From the NCBI GenBank assembly GCA_039933315.1, contig JBDTOI010000018.1, positions 1 to 35,305 of the forward strand: a stretch of DNA of 35,305 nt, given 5' to 3'. Below the pieces are notes generated by a model that searched no databases, had not been told where the DNA came from, and saw only the letters and a list, made by a program, of their open reading frames with translations. The stretch is from DASXRU01 sp039933315. GTDB lineage: Bacteria > Acidobacteriota > Blastocatellia > Pyrinomonadales > Pyrinomonadaceae. Each line of letters starts with the position of its first letter. Position 1 is the stretch's first letter. A program made the position numbers and the translations under genes. Below, piece after piece: positions 8,514 to 17,859 of this stretch.

Positions 8514-9140
8514 CGCACCCCACCCGAATGAGAGTTGAAGGGGCAGGTTGCACTGGGGCGCGGCGCCTTGTCAACTCAGTTAACTTTTCACCAGGGCGTC
8601 ACGGCTACTCGCGAGTCAGTCATAAGTCGAATCCCCTATCTCACAGCCTCCTGACCGAAGCTTCATTCTGACCTGTCACGCTGATTGTGTGAATGACCGG
8701 TAGGAGCATCTCTACCCTTCAAACCGTAGAAAGCCCTGCATTACATCCGGATCCCTGACGGAAGTCATCGATTAGGTCGCGGCACATTGCTTGTAAACGG
8801 GAAGTCTGCGGCTAGGAGCGTTACCGCGCTATGGGCCCACCGCACTGGGCCCGCTAGCCGCGTTCAAAAACTATGGAGCGTACCTTCCTAACAGCCTTGA
8901 AAAGGCATCTGCCGAAATCTCACCCACAGAACAGGCGGGCGATGTGCCCTTTGCCCGTCTCTTGCCCGGTCCGGCGCCGAACACGAAAGTTGATTTGCTC
9001 CCAGCAATCGCTTTCGGCGCTGGACTCACTTCCCAAGATTGTTTTTCGGATGAACTTACGAACGGTATTACACACTGATATTGCCATTGTGGTGAATTGA
9101 GAATCTTTTTTACTGGTAGAAGCCGGCTTCGGGAGCGGGA
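8514..9140. other. 627-bp divergent intergenic region with a hairpin
   Basis: This lies between the divergent MFS operon and the HD-GYP/GGDEF gene, so promoters for both should be here. An 8-bp stem (GCGGCTAG at 8808-8815 with CTAGCCGC at 8854-8861) encloses two GGGCCC blocks. A possible short frame at 8873-9100 has Arg/Cys-rich, non-protein-like composition and no ribosome-binding site, and I do not call it. I searched by eye for a GEMM c-di-GMP riboswitch and did not recognise one. Confidence 0.5.
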
Positions 9141-11675
9141 ATGAAACTGATAGACCTTTACGATTACAATCGCGGATCCAGACGCTACTGGTATGCGATG
9201 GTGTTAGCCGGGGGTTTCGCCGCGACCTGGGCCGCGTATCGTTGTTTGTCTTTTAGCCCGATGCAATGGGCCGAGCTCGTGGGGTTGCTTTGTTTCGCCG
9301 TCATCGCCAGCTGGCGACCTATCCGTATTCCCAACACCTGCGCCAGCGTCACCGCGGGCGATACCTTCATTTTCCTGGCCCTCCTGTTCCTGGGTATTCC
9401 GGCCGCAGTCCTGATTGGTACGGTTGACTCGTTCATCAGCTCGCGTCGCACTTCCCAACGGGTTGCAAGTTGGATCATTGCTCCCTCAATGATGGCGGTC
9501 ACAATTTTCATCACCGGCCATGCTTTTTCGTTTGCCCAGGGGGCATACAGTCAGGTGGTCGGAACAAACACTCCAAATGCCCCTTTGGGCTTCAGCCAGA
9601 TCATTGCGCCGCTCGCCGTGGCCGCAATGATTCAATATCTGCTGAACAGTGTATCTATCGCCACGTTGTTTGCCTTGCGGCGTCGCCAATCAATCTGGCG
9701 ATTCTGGCATGATGGCTATCTCTGGACTTCGTGGTCATTCTTCGCGGCGGCCATCGCGGCCGCTGTGATTTATGCATCGATAACCCGCTTCGGATTTCAG
9801 TATGTTCTCTTAAGCGCGCCGTTTATCGCGGCCACTTTTTTCACTTATAAGATCTATTTCGAGCGAGTCAACGCCAAAACCCGGGAAGCTTCGGAAGCCT
9901 GCCGGTTGCATCTAGCCACCGTAGAAGCGCTGGCCACCGCAATAGACGCCAAGGATCAGACTACTCATTGTCACGTGCGGCGGATGGAAGTCTATGCTGC
10001 TGGAATGGGACAGGTGTTGGGGTTGTCAGATGCTGAAATTGCGGCTCTCAAAGCGGGCGCGCTGCTACACGACATCGGTAAACTGGCCGTGCCCGATCAC
10101 ATCTTGAATAAACCCGGAGGCTTGACCCCGGCGGAATTCGAAAAGATGAAGGTGCATACCACGGTAGGCGCCCAGATTTTGAGTCGCGTTAACTTTCCTT
10201 ATCCGGTAGTGCCGATCGTGCGCCATCACCATGAACAGTGGAACGGCCTCGGCTACCCCGACGGCCTCAAAGGCGAACAGATTCCAATTACCGCCCGAAT
10301 CATGTCAGTAGTGGATTGCTTTGACTCGGTGCGGGAAGACCGGCCGTTTCGACCAGGCATGGTGCGCGAAGAAGCCGTCGCATTGTTGCGGCGGGGGGCG
10401 CGCACACTGTTTGATCCGAATATTGTGGAGCTCTTTGTCGCGAACCTTCCCAGGTTTGAAGCTGAAATCGCGGTCCGCGGACTCGAACAAACCGCACTAT
10501 CGACGGATGGCGCTGCCTTCCGGCCTGAACCCATTGCCCCTCGGTTGTTTCCGGAGGCCAGCCCGGCAGCGCCGGAAGACGGGGCGTCGTCCATGGCTTA
10601 CGATCAGATCCGCAATGCTCACCGTGAAGTCTATGCCCTGTACGAGATTGCCAGCACCTTTGGCTCGTCACTGAAGATCGAGGACACGCTCGCCATCCTG
10701 GTGGACAAGGTTGCCCATATCGTTCCTTTCGACACTTGCGTGGTGTACGTCTATGACGAAATAAAAGGCTACGCGACATCCACCCATGCGGTCGGCAGGA
10801 ACGCAGAAATACTGCGGTCACGATGTGTGGCGCCGGGCGAAGGGGTAACTGGTTTCGTTCTGGCGAATCGTCAGCCCGTACACCGAATCCACCCCAGCCT
10901 TGATTTTGTCGGCGTCGGACTGGAACCCGGCACACAGTACCGTTCGATGGTGTCATTGCCGCTCTTCAAGGATGAAAGGCTGCTGGGCGCGCTGTCCGTT
11001 TACTCCAGCGAGCTGAGCGAATACAACGATGACCATATGCGATTGCTGGAAACAGTAACGCGCCTTGCGTCGGACGCACTCGCCAACGCTATGCATCACG
11101 CGCAGGCCGAGTCTAATGCACTCACCGATCCTCTGACGGGATTGCCAAACGCGCGCTGCATGCAGGTGCGCTTCGATGAAGAAGCTTCCCGGGCCCGGCG
11201 CACGAACCAGCCGTTCCAGGTCGTCATGCTTGATCTAGATCACTTCAAGCAGGTCAACGATACCTTCGGCCATAAAATCGGAGACAAGATGTTGCGCGAA
11301 GTGGCCAGCATAATTCACGCCCAACTGCGGGAATACGACTTTCTGGCACGCTATGCGGGTGATGAGTTCGTCGCTATCGTTCAGGATCTGGATGGGCCAC
11401 AGGTGCAGGAATTAAACGAACGTATCGAAGCCGCCGTCTCGAAGTTTTCGCTGCAGGTCCGGGGTGAGCGCCGCGCGCAAGTTGGCATCAGCCTGGGCTC
11501 CGCCACCTATGGCCAGGACGGCGAGACCCTTGATCAGCTGCTGATGGCCGCCGACCAGGCAATGTATTTAGCCAAGTCTGCACACAAACGCAGCGAAGCC
11601 GATCAGGCCGCCGCGCGTAAAGAGTCTCCCATGGATCTCAGCACCGGCAACCTCGTCACCGTTTCCATCAACTGA
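9141..11675 (+). CDS. Membrane HD-GYP / GAF / GGDEF protein (c-di-GMP turnover)
   Basis: This 844-residue protein carries both an apparent phosphodiesterase and an apparent diguanylate cyclase. Residues 20-235 form a MASE-like membrane sensor with about seven hydrophobic segments. The HD-GYP domain (about 255-440) keeps H310-D-I-G-K, HHE at 363-365 and GYP at 371-373, the residues that bind the metals and c-di-GMP. A GAF domain follows (about 495-640, starting LYEIASTFGSSL). The GGDEF domain ends the protein; its signature reads A739-G-D-E-F and the inhibitory I-site R730-EY-D733 is intact five residues before it. Alanine in the first position is tolerated in many active cyclases. GGGAG at 9131-9135 precedes the ATG. 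The kinase/NtrC pair lies 130 bp downstream in the same direction, so co-transcription is possible. Confidence 0.92.
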   Translation: MKLIDLYDYNRGSRRYWYAMVLAGGFAATWAAYRCLSFSPMQWAELVGLLCFAVIASWRPIRIPNTCASVTAGDTFIFLALLFLGIPAAVLIGTVDSFISSRRTSQRVASWIIAPSMMAVTIFITGHAFSFAQGAYSQVVGTNTPNAPLGFSQIIAPLAVAAMIQYLLNSVSIATLFALRRRQSIWRFWHDGYLWTSWSFFAAAIAAAVIYASITRFGFQYVLLSAPFIAATFFTYKIYFERVNAKTREASEACRLHLATVEALATAIDAKDQTTHCHVRRMEVYAAGMGQVLGLSDAEIAALKAGALLHDIGKLAVPDHILNKPGGLTPAEFEKMKVHTTVGAQILSRVNFPYPVVPIVRHHHEQWNGLGYPDGLKGEQIPITARIMSVVDCFDSVREDRPFRPGMVREEAVALLRRGARTLFDPNIVELFVANLPRFEAEIAVRGLEQTALSTDGAAFRPEPIAPRLFPEASPAAPEDGASSMAYDQIRNAHREVYALYEIASTFGSSLKIEDTLAILVDKVAHIVPFDTCVVYVYDEIKGYATSTHAVGRNAEILRSRCVAPGEGVTGFVLANRQPVHRIHPSLDFVGVGLEPGTQYRSMVSLPLFKDERLLGALSVYSSELSEYNDDHMRLLETVTRLASDALANAMHHAQAESNALTDPLTGLPNARCMQVRFDEEASRARRTNQPFQVVMLDLDHFKQVNDTFGHKIGDKMLREVASIIHAQLREYDFLARYAGDEFVAIVQDLDGPQVQELNERIEAAVSKFSLQVRGERRAQVGISLGSATYGQDGETLDQLLMAADQAMYLAKSAHKRSEADQAAARKESPMDLSTGNLVTVSIN

Positions 11676-11805
11676 CTCTCTTCTTGACAATCCTCGTTGG
11701 CTTCGTTTCAATCAGAAATGAAGACGCGCGGAGCCGCGTCCGGGCGCGCAATCGACGCAGAGTGCGGACCTTGAACTCCCTTTTCACGCCTGCGGATCCC
11801 GAAGC

Positions 11806-13869
11806 ATGGCAGCTTCTCCTGTTAAAAACACGAACGACAAAACCAGGCCGGGCCGCGCGACGATACTCATCGTTGACGACGATTCCGCCACGCGTACAAC
11901 TCTGGGCCAGGTCTTTGAAGATGCAGGCCTTCGTGTCATTACGGCTACTAACGCACCTGCGGCGCTCCGTCTGCTGCACAAGGAACACTGTGATCTGGTC
12001 ATGCTGGACATTGACTTGCCAGGGGTTGACGGGTTTGCACTTTGTCGCTTGCTGCGAGCGCAGCCGGCGATGAAGCAATTGCCGGTGGTTGTCTTTTCCT
12101 CCAGTGACGCCGAAAGCAGTAAGGTGGAAGCTTTCGCCGCCGGCGCTGATGACTACATAACCAAACCCTCGACACCGCCGGAACTGCTATCTCGGATTAA
12201 CTCCCACCTCAGCGCCGCCCAGCGCGAATGGGCCCTGCTCGGCAGTAATCGCGAACTGCGCTTTCTGGCCGATCTGGGCCGGGGACTGTTGCGCGCACTC
12301 GAGCCTGGCCAGGTAGCACTCCGCGTCGCCGGGGCCACCTACGAAGCCACCGGCGCCGCCCTTTGTGCGGCCATAGTCGATAGCAGTGGGAAGAAGACAG
12401 TTTGCGTGTTTGATCGGGAGGGCAGCGCCGAAGGAATTTCACTAATCCACGAGGATCGCTTTTCCGAGTGGCTGGAGTCGGGTAGCGCTGCGGTGGCCGA
12501 CAGATCACTGGATGCAGGCAAGTTTCTCTTACAGGACAATCTGCACACGGTTGAATACGTCTCCCCCATTCGTTTCGGTGGTCGCACCAAAGGGGCACTG
12601 CTGGTGGCCTTCGATTCGGTGGACGATTGCGGAGAAACCGAATGCCGTTTGGTTGATGCGGCCGCTCAGCAGGCCGCCCTCGCTTCGCAGATTTCTACGC
12701 TGTATCTGGCCGCGCGTGAGTCAGCTGTTAGCCTGGCCGAGGAAGTCGATCGGCGCACCGCCGCCGGAGAGGTGCAACAGCGCTTTACCGAAGCCATCAT
12801 CGACAATCTGCCGATTTCGCTTTACGCGGTCGATCGTGAGTTTCGGATCGTAGCCTGGAATCGCAATCGCGAATCGGGTGAACTGGGAATCCCCCGCGGC
12901 GCGGCCCTCGGGCGCAACATCTTTGAAGTGCTCACCAGGCAGCGGCGAGAAGTTCTGGAGCAGGAGTTTGCTCGTGTGTTCGAGACCGGAGAAATCGAGC
13001 GCATCGAACAGGACACCGTTGCGCCGGATGGCGAGACCAAACACTGGTTAATCAGTAAAATACCGATGCGGGCTGAGGGCAGCGACAAAGTTACACATGT
13101 GATTACGGTGGGCGAGGAGATCACAGGCCGAGTTAAAGCTGACCGGGCGGTCGCGCGCGCTGAAAAACTGGCTGCCGTCGGACGTCTGGCTGCCGGTATC
13201 GTCCACGAAATCAACAATCCGCTGGCCACTATTGCCGCCTGCGCTGAAGCCCTGGGGTCGCGCGTGGAGGAAGGCGCGTTCGACGCCTCGGGCGAGGTCG
13301 ATAATTTACGCGAGTACCTGGGATTGATTCGTGACGAGGCATTCCGGTGTAAGACCATCACTAATGGACTACTGGACTTTAGCCGCACTCGCGCCGGCCG
13401 GCACACCATTGTCAATGTCACCGACGTTGTGAATGCGACCGCGCGCCTGGTCACTCACCAGCATCGCGGTGATAAAATCGACATCGTCGTTCAGGCCTCC
13501 GAAGATTCTGTGATGGTCTCGGGAGACGAAGGGCATTTGCAACAGGCCGTGGTCGCCCTTGCTACAAATGCAATTGATGCCATGCCTGGGGGAGGGCGTT
13601 TGACCTTCCGCACCCGGGCCAAAGCGTCGAATGTTCTAATAGAGGTTAGTGATACGGGGGTGGGAATACCAACAGAGAATCTCACCAAGATCTTCGATCC
13701 CTTTTTCACTACGAAAGAGGTAGGGCGCGGCACGGGGCTGGGGCTGGCCGTTTGTTATGGTATTTTAACTGAGCACGGGGGCAGGCTCGAGGTGCAGTCA
13801 GCCGAGGGGGTGGGCACGACATTTACGATTACCCTGCCGGCCCGGAATGATGGAGACCAGATTTCTTGA
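11806..13869 (+). CDS. Histidine kinase with N-terminal receiver, GAF and PAS domains
   Basis: A soluble two-component sensor of 687 residues. The domain order is receiver (about 20-140, phospho-acceptor D68 in VMLD-IDLPG), GAF (about 150-300), PAS (about 325-445, beginning FTEAIIDNLPISLYAVDREF), then HisKA with H467-EINNP and a HATPase_c domain to the end (N-box NAIDAM, DTGVGIP, FFTTKEVGRGTGLGL, GTTFTITLPA). No membrane segment is present, so it reads an internal cue or receives phosphate from another kinase on D68. It belongs to the NtrB/PAS-HEINNP type that normally pairs with sigma54 activators. Its stop overlaps the start of the NtrC-like gene, which makes the pairing very likely. No strong Shine-Dalgarno precedes ATG 11806. 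Confidence 0.92.
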   Translation: MAASPVKNTNDKTRPGRATILIVDDDSATRTTLGQVFEDAGLRVITATNAPAALRLLHKEHCDLVMLDIDLPGVDGFALCRLLRAQPAMKQLPVVVFSSSDAESSKVEAFAAGADDYITKPSTPPELLSRINSHLSAAQREWALLGSNRELRFLADLGRGLLRALEPGQVALRVAGATYEATGAALCAAIVDSSGKKTVCVFDREGSAEGISLIHEDRFSEWLESGSAAVADRSLDAGKFLLQDNLHTVEYVSPIRFGGRTKGALLVAFDSVDDCGETECRLVDAAAQQAALASQISTLYLAARESAVSLAEEVDRRTAAGEVQQRFTEAIIDNLPISLYAVDREFRIVAWNRNRESGELGIPRGAALGRNIFEVLTRQRREVLEQEFARVFETGEIERIEQDTVAPDGETKHWLISKIPMRAEGSDKVTHVITVGEEITGRVKADRAVARAEKLAAVGRLAAGIVHEINNPLATIAACAEALGSRVEEGAFDASGEVDNLREYLGLIRDEAFRCKTITNGLLDFSRTRAGRHTIVNVTDVVNATARLVTHQHRGDKIDIVVQASEDSVMVSGDEGHLQQAVVALATNAIDAMPGGGRLTFRTRAKASNVLIEVSDTGVGIPTENLTKIFDPFFTTKEVGRGTGLGLAVCYGILTEHGGRLEVQSAEGVGTTFTITLPARNDGDQIS

Positions 13870-15281
13870 GTGAAGCACAGACAACACGACTACTCGTAGC
13901 CGAGGACGAGGCCAATCTGCGGCTGGTGCTGCAGAAGGAGCTACAACGTCTCGGCTACCGCGTCCAGGCTGCGGCGGATGGTGAAGCAGCGCTGCGGCGT
14001 TTGGAAGAAAGCAATGTCGATGTCTTGCTCTGCGACATCAACATGCCGCGTATGGATGGCATGGAGCTTTTGCGCCGGGTGCACGAACGCCCGAATCCCC
14101 CGGAAGTAATTATGCTGACCGGCAACGGCACCATTGAAACGGCCGTTGAGGCCATGAAGATGGGGGCCTATGACTACCTCACCAAGCCCTACACGATTAA
14201 TGAGCTGGACGTGCGCGTGCGCCAGGCAGCGGAGAAACGTCGCCTGCGCGTGGATAATCAAAGACTGCGCGAGCAACTGGCGCGGCAGTCGGCCTTACCC
14301 GAAATCGTTTCCGTCTCAGAAGCAATGCGCGAAGCCGTCCGGCTGGTCGAGCGCGTGGCCCCTTCTGATGCTTCAGTCTTAATCACCGGCGAATCAGGAA
14401 CCGGCAAAGAGTTGATCGCGCACGCCATTCACCGCCTGTCGAATCGCGCTGACGCGTCCTTTATTGATCTGAACTGCGCCGCGTTCCAGGAGTCGCTGTT
14501 GGAATCCGAGTTGTTCGGTTATGAGGCGGGTGCGTTTTCCGGCGCCAAGGGACGCAAACTCGGATTAATTGAACTGGCTGATAGCGGCACGCTGTTTCTT
14601 GACGAAGTAACGGAACTGCCTGCGCCACTCCAGGCCAAGTTGTTGCGGGCGATCGAGACCAGGACCTTTTTCCGGGTCGGCGGCGTGCGGAAAGTTGAAG
14701 TTAACGTGCGCATCGTGGCCGCGACCAATCGCAACATTGATACAGTGATCTCTGACGGTTCCTTTCGTTCCGATCTGCTTTACCGCATTAATGGATTTCA
14801 GATTCATCTGCCGCCCTTGCGCGAACGGCCGGAAGATATCGAGCCACTCACTGAGTACACGCTGAAACAGCTGACCGGGACGAATCCTCCGGAAATAGCG
14901 CCGGAGGCGCGTGATGCGTTACGTGGCTACAGTTGGCCGGGCAATGTTCGACAGTTGCGCAACTGCCTGGAGCGGGGGGTCCTGCTGGCAAATGATAACC
15001 GGATCACCCTGGACGAACTCCCGCCGGAAGTCACACGAGCGCATCTCGGGTTGGGACCGCCAGTGAGCTTCCCCGTAGCATCCAGCGCCGGGCAGCCGAT
15101 GGGCGCCGCTACCACCGAAGCCGGTGCTCCTGCATCCTTGCGCGAGGTCGAACGCCAGCAGATTTTGTCCGCGTTGGAGCAGAGCGGATGGCACCGGGGG
15201 AAAACCGCGGAGATTCTGGGGATCTCTCCTTCCACTCTGTATCGGCGCCTGCGCGACTACAATCTTGAGAAGCGCAGATAG
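13866..15281 (+). CDS. NtrC-family sigma54-dependent response regulator
   Basis: A DNA-binding transcription activator of 471 residues. It has a receiver domain with D57 (VLLCD-INMPRMDG), an AAA+ domain with Walker A GESGTGKE at 175-182 and Walker B TLFLDE, and a C-terminal Fis-type helix-turn-helix (HRGKTAEILGISPSTLYRRLRDY). The sigma54-contacting loop reads G222-AFSGA instead of GAFTGA; serine is a conservative change of the contact threonine. The start is TTG at 13866, overlapping the TGA of the kinase gene, with GGAG at 13852-13855 ten bases upstream. Translation is therefore coupled to the cognate kinase. Target promoters in this window could not be recognised with confidence. Confidence 0.93.
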   Translation: MSEAQTTRLLVAEDEANLRLVLQKELQRLGYRVQAAADGEAALRRLEESNVDVLLCDINMPRMDGMELLRRVHERPNPPEVIMLTGNGTIETAVEAMKMGAYDYLTKPYTINELDVRVRQAAEKRRLRVDNQRLREQLARQSALPEIVSVSEAMREAVRLVERVAPSDASVLITGESGTGKELIAHAIHRLSNRADASFIDLNCAAFQESLLESELFGYEAGAFSGAKGRKLGLIELADSGTLFLDEVTELPAPLQAKLLRAIETRTFFRVGGVRKVEVNVRIVAATNRNIDTVISDGSFRSDLLYRINGFQIHLPPLRERPEDIEPLTEYTLKQLTGTNPPEIAPEARDALRGYSWPGNVRQLRNCLERGVLLANDNRITLDELPPEVTRAHLGLGPPVSFPVASSAGQPMGAATTEAGAPASLREVERQQILSALEQSGWHRGKTAEILGISPSTLYRRLRDYNLEKRR

Positions 15282-15315
15282 TCCGGGGCCCCTGGCTCCG
15301 GCTAACGCAAAAGAT

Positions 15316-15360
15316 AATCGGCGCGAATGGCATTTCAACATTCGCGCCGATTTCTTCTTA
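15316..15360. terminator. Strong hairpin terminator, probably bidirectional
   Basis: A perfect 14-bp stem (AATCGGCGCGAATG at 15316-15329 with its complement at 15339-15352) surrounds a 9-nt loop. On the plus strand it is followed by TCTTCTTA; on the minus strand the exit side has a TTTT run. It sits between the NtrC-like gene and the convergent PEP-CTERM gene, so it probably ends both transcripts. Confidence 0.88.
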
Positions 15361-15372
15361 CTAAACAACTAA

Positions 15373-16044
15373 TTATTGTTCGGCTTGATTCTGCTTTTGA
15401 TTTCGCTTTCGCCGCAGATACAGGCCGCCCAGCCCGGAGGCAAGCAGCACCATCGTAGCAGGCTCCGGCACAGATGTCGGAGTTGTCGTGATCTCAAATT
15501 TGAAACCGTCGTTGAAGAAGTGGCAGTCAGGGTCGAACCCAAACGCGAAGTTCCCGCCATTAGCTATGTAAGCAGCCAGAATATTCAACTGGGCAGCGTT
15601 TAGATTAAGCACAAAGTTTTGACCCGTAGTGGTGAAGGACGGCGAAGCCAAAAACGTATCTCCTGTGCCGGCGGCCACCAACCAATTGCTTTGGTTGTGA
15701 TAGCGCGGATCCACGAAATCGTCTCTGATATCCGTCACAGGCGTCGAGTTGGTGGGATCATCAACGAAGGAAGCCACCCCGGCGCTCCTCGCCGAATCCA
15801 GCATGTGAATAAAGAGTATGTTACGACTGCTATCCCAGTTGCGAATGTTGTTAATAGTCAATCTCGCACCCGTAATCGTCTGACCCCGCAAATTCACATT
15901 GTCGACACGCCATGTATATGCCATGTGGTGATCGAGGTCGTTCAGGTCCCGAGGCGTTGGTGTGAAAGTGATCGTATCGGCCAACGCCGACGCCGGTAAG
16001 GCAATCAGGACAAATGTGGCTAACGCAAATAGAGTTTTTTTCAA
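15373..16044 (-). CDS. PEP-CTERM exported protein
   Basis: A secreted protein of 223 residues destined for exosortase-dependent sorting. It has an N-terminal signal peptide (MKKTLFALATFVLIALPASALA) and the C-terminal tripartite signal V-PEP followed by a hydrophobic stretch (TMVLLASGLGGLYL) and a basic end (RRKRNQK). The middle is beta-rich with no recognised catalytic motif (ITGARLTINNIRNWD, then FGFDPDCHFFNDGFKFEITTTP), and it looks like a structural or matrix protein. The start is TTG at 16044, decided by a GGGAGG ribosome-binding site (complement of 16052-16057) seven bases upstream. The cognate exosortase is not in the window. It follows the CoA-ligase gene with a 216-bp gap, so it probably has its own promoter. 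Confidence 0.88.
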   Translation of the reverse strand: MKKTLFALATFVLIALPASALADTITFTPTPRDLNDLDHHMAYTWRVDNVNLRGQTITGARLTINNIRNWDSSRNILFIHMLDSARSAGVASFVDDPTNSTPVTDIRDDFVDPRYHNQSNWLVAAGTGDTFLASPSFTTTGQNFVLNLNAAQLNILAAYIANGGNFAFGFDPDCHFFNDGFKFEITTTPTSVPEPATMVLLASGLGGLYLRRKRNQKQNQAEQ

Positions 16045-16260
16045 TTTGTTTCCTCCCGTTTACTACTCTGTACAAAGCGTTAATCATGTTGAGATTTCAA
16101 AACGGGAAGGCGACGAGTGAAGCAAGTGAATCAATCCATGAAATTGTTTGCTGTGGGCTGACGTTGGGCGCTTCGCGTTGCCCATGATCGAGGGAAGCGA
16201 CTTGAGGTGAGAAAAAAACCGACCTAAAAACTGGAAAAAGAAGGCAATTCTGAACTGACT
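16045..16260. other. Gap between the CoA-ligase and PEP-CTERM genes
   Basis: This should carry the 3' end of the catabolic transcript and a promoter for the PEP-CTERM gene. Only a weak hairpin (TGGGC/GCCCA around 16164-16184) and T-runs on the minus strand are visible. I see no confident promoter boxes. Confidence 0.35.
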
Positions 16261-17850
16261 TTAAGCGTCGCTTTGCTTTAGTTTCTTTCGATCGATTTTG
16301 CCGCGGTCATTCTGGGGAAGGGTGGAAAGGAATTCGATCCAGCGAGGATACTTGTAGAGGGCGATCCGGGCTTTGACGAATTCTTTGATCTCATTCGCGA
16401 GTTCCTCCGTGGCCTGCGAAGAATCGCGGAGCACCACGAATGCCTTTGGCTTTACCAGGCCATCGCCGGTAGCGTGGCCCACGACTGCGCATTCCAGAAC
16501 TGCCTCGTGTTGCAGCAGACAGTTTTCTATTTCCGCGGGAGCCACAAAAACTCCGGAGACTTTCAGCATCTCATCAGTCCGCCCGTGGTACCAGTAGTAG
16601 CCTTCATCGTCAACGTGAACCTGATCTCCCGTAGTGCACCAGTCTCCGGCAAAAGTTTCTTTTGATTTCTCGTGTGCATTCCAGTAACAAAGAGCTGCCG
16701 AATCGCCTTTTATCTTCAGGGTTCCCATTTCACCCGCGGCCACCTCAGCAGCGGCGGCGTCCACGATGCGCGCTTCATAACCTTCTACGATGCGGCCCAG
16801 AGTGCCTGGCTTAACGTCGCCCGGCCGGTTGGTGATATAGATGTGGAACATCTCGGCGGAACCAATGCCGTCGCAAATCTCGACGCCGTACATATCTTTC
16901 CAGCGATGATAGAGATCCACCGGCAACGCTTCGCCGGCGGAATAGCAGAAACGTATGCTGGATAGATCCCTGGCCTGGGTGCCTTCGGCGTTCAGCATCC
17001 CGTTAATCATGGTCGGCACGGTTGTGAGAATTGTCGGCCGGTAACGTTCGATCACTTCAAACATCTTCTCCGGCGTGGAACGTTCAGCAAAGAGCGCTGT
17101 CGCTCCACCGACGGCAAACGGAAACAACAGATTAGTTCCGGTAGCGTAGCCAAAGAAGAGTTTTGGAACGGAGACGGTTAGATCATCTTCGTTCACTCCC
17201 ATGGTGCGCCTGGCAAAGACCTCTGTGTTGAAAGGCAGGTCGTGTTGCAGGTGGACGGCGCCCTTGGGATGGCCGGTTGAGCCGGAGGTAAAGAGCCAAA
17301 TAGCGATGTCGTCCCGATGAGTGTCGGCGCCGCGGCATATGCTTGGCTGGTCCATCACTACCTCATCGAAAGTTAGAAACTTTACGCGGGTCAATTTAGG
17401 ATTGATCCGCTCTTCATCCACCCGGCTTTCACTGCTGACAGCCAGTACCGCTCGTAGAAAAGGTGCATCGCGGGCAATCTCGGCAAACATTTTTACGAGT
17501 GATTCATGAACAATGGCCACGCGAGCGCGCGTGTATTCGAGGTAGTACCTGTAATCGTTAGCCGGTAACAAAGGGTTGACCATCGTGATTACGGCGCCGA
17601 TGCGCGCGGCGCCAAACCATGACCAGACAAACTCCGGACAATCGGGTAGCACGATTAGCACCCGATCTTCGATCTCCACGCCCAGCTCGCGCAGCGCGTT
17701 GCCCACGCGATTGGACATGCGCGCCGTATCGCCGTAGGTATAAGTTTGATCGTTGAAGTAAAGACAGGTCTTGTTTTCGCGGCCTTCCTCCAGATTGTGA
17801 TAGAGGAAGTAATCCGCCATGTTGAAGCGTTCGGGAAACTCAATGGTCAT
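16261..17850 (-). CDS. Benzoate-CoA-ligase-family enzyme, probable 2-aminobenzoate-CoA ligase
   Basis: An ANL-superfamily acid:CoA ligase of 529 residues. It would form an aryl-adenylate and then the CoA thioester in the cytosol. The ATP P-loop is FTSGSTGHPKG at 187-197; other core motifs are YSAGEALP, DGIGSAEMFHIYIT, TGDQ and the C-terminal catalytic lysine K518 in NDRGKIDRKK. The segment KLFFGYATGTNLLFPFAVGG and the GSAEMFHI motif are characteristic of the benzoate/2-aminobenzoate-CoA ligase family rather than fatty acyl ligases. It lies 9 bp after a membrane-protein gene and downstream of tryptophan dioxygenase and kynureninase, whose product is anthranilate, so anthranilate is the favoured substrate. 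Benzoate or another aryl acid remains possible. Confidence 0.85.
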   Translation of the reverse strand: MTIEFPERFNMADYFLYHNLEEGRENKTCLYFNDQTYTYGDTARMSNRVGNALRELGVEIEDRVLIVLPDCPEFVWSWFGAARIGAVITMVNPLLPANDYRYYLEYTRARVAIVHESLVKMFAEIARDAPFLRAVLAVSSESRVDEERINPKLTRVKFLTFDEVVMDQPSICRGADTHRDDIAIWLFTSGSTGHPKGAVHLQHDLPFNTEVFARRTMGVNEDDLTVSVPKLFFGYATGTNLLFPFAVGGATALFAERSTPEKMFEVIERYRPTILTTVPTMINGMLNAEGTQARDLSSIRFCYSAGEALPVDLYHRWKDMYGVEICDGIGSAEMFHIYITNRPGDVKPGTLGRIVEGYEARIVDAAAAEVAAGEMGTLKIKGDSAALCYWNAHEKSKETFAGDWCTTGDQVHVDDEGYYWYHGRTDEMLKVSGVFVAPAEIENCLLQHEAVLECAVVGHATGDGLVKPKAFVVLRDSSQATEELANEIKEFVKARIALYKYPRWIEFLSTLPQNDRGKIDRKKLKQSDA

Positions 17851-17859
17851 ATTTATTGG

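Noticed and set aside
8873..9100. Possible 75-residue protein in the divergent gap
   Set aside because: Composition is Arg/Cys/Pro-rich without hydrophobic core or known motif, there is no ribosome-binding site, and its start overlaps the end of a hairpin region.
8560..9140. c-di-GMP riboswitch upstream of the HD-GYP/GGDEF gene
   Set aside because: The conserved GEMM bases and stem arrangement were not found by eye; only an unrelated hairpin is present.
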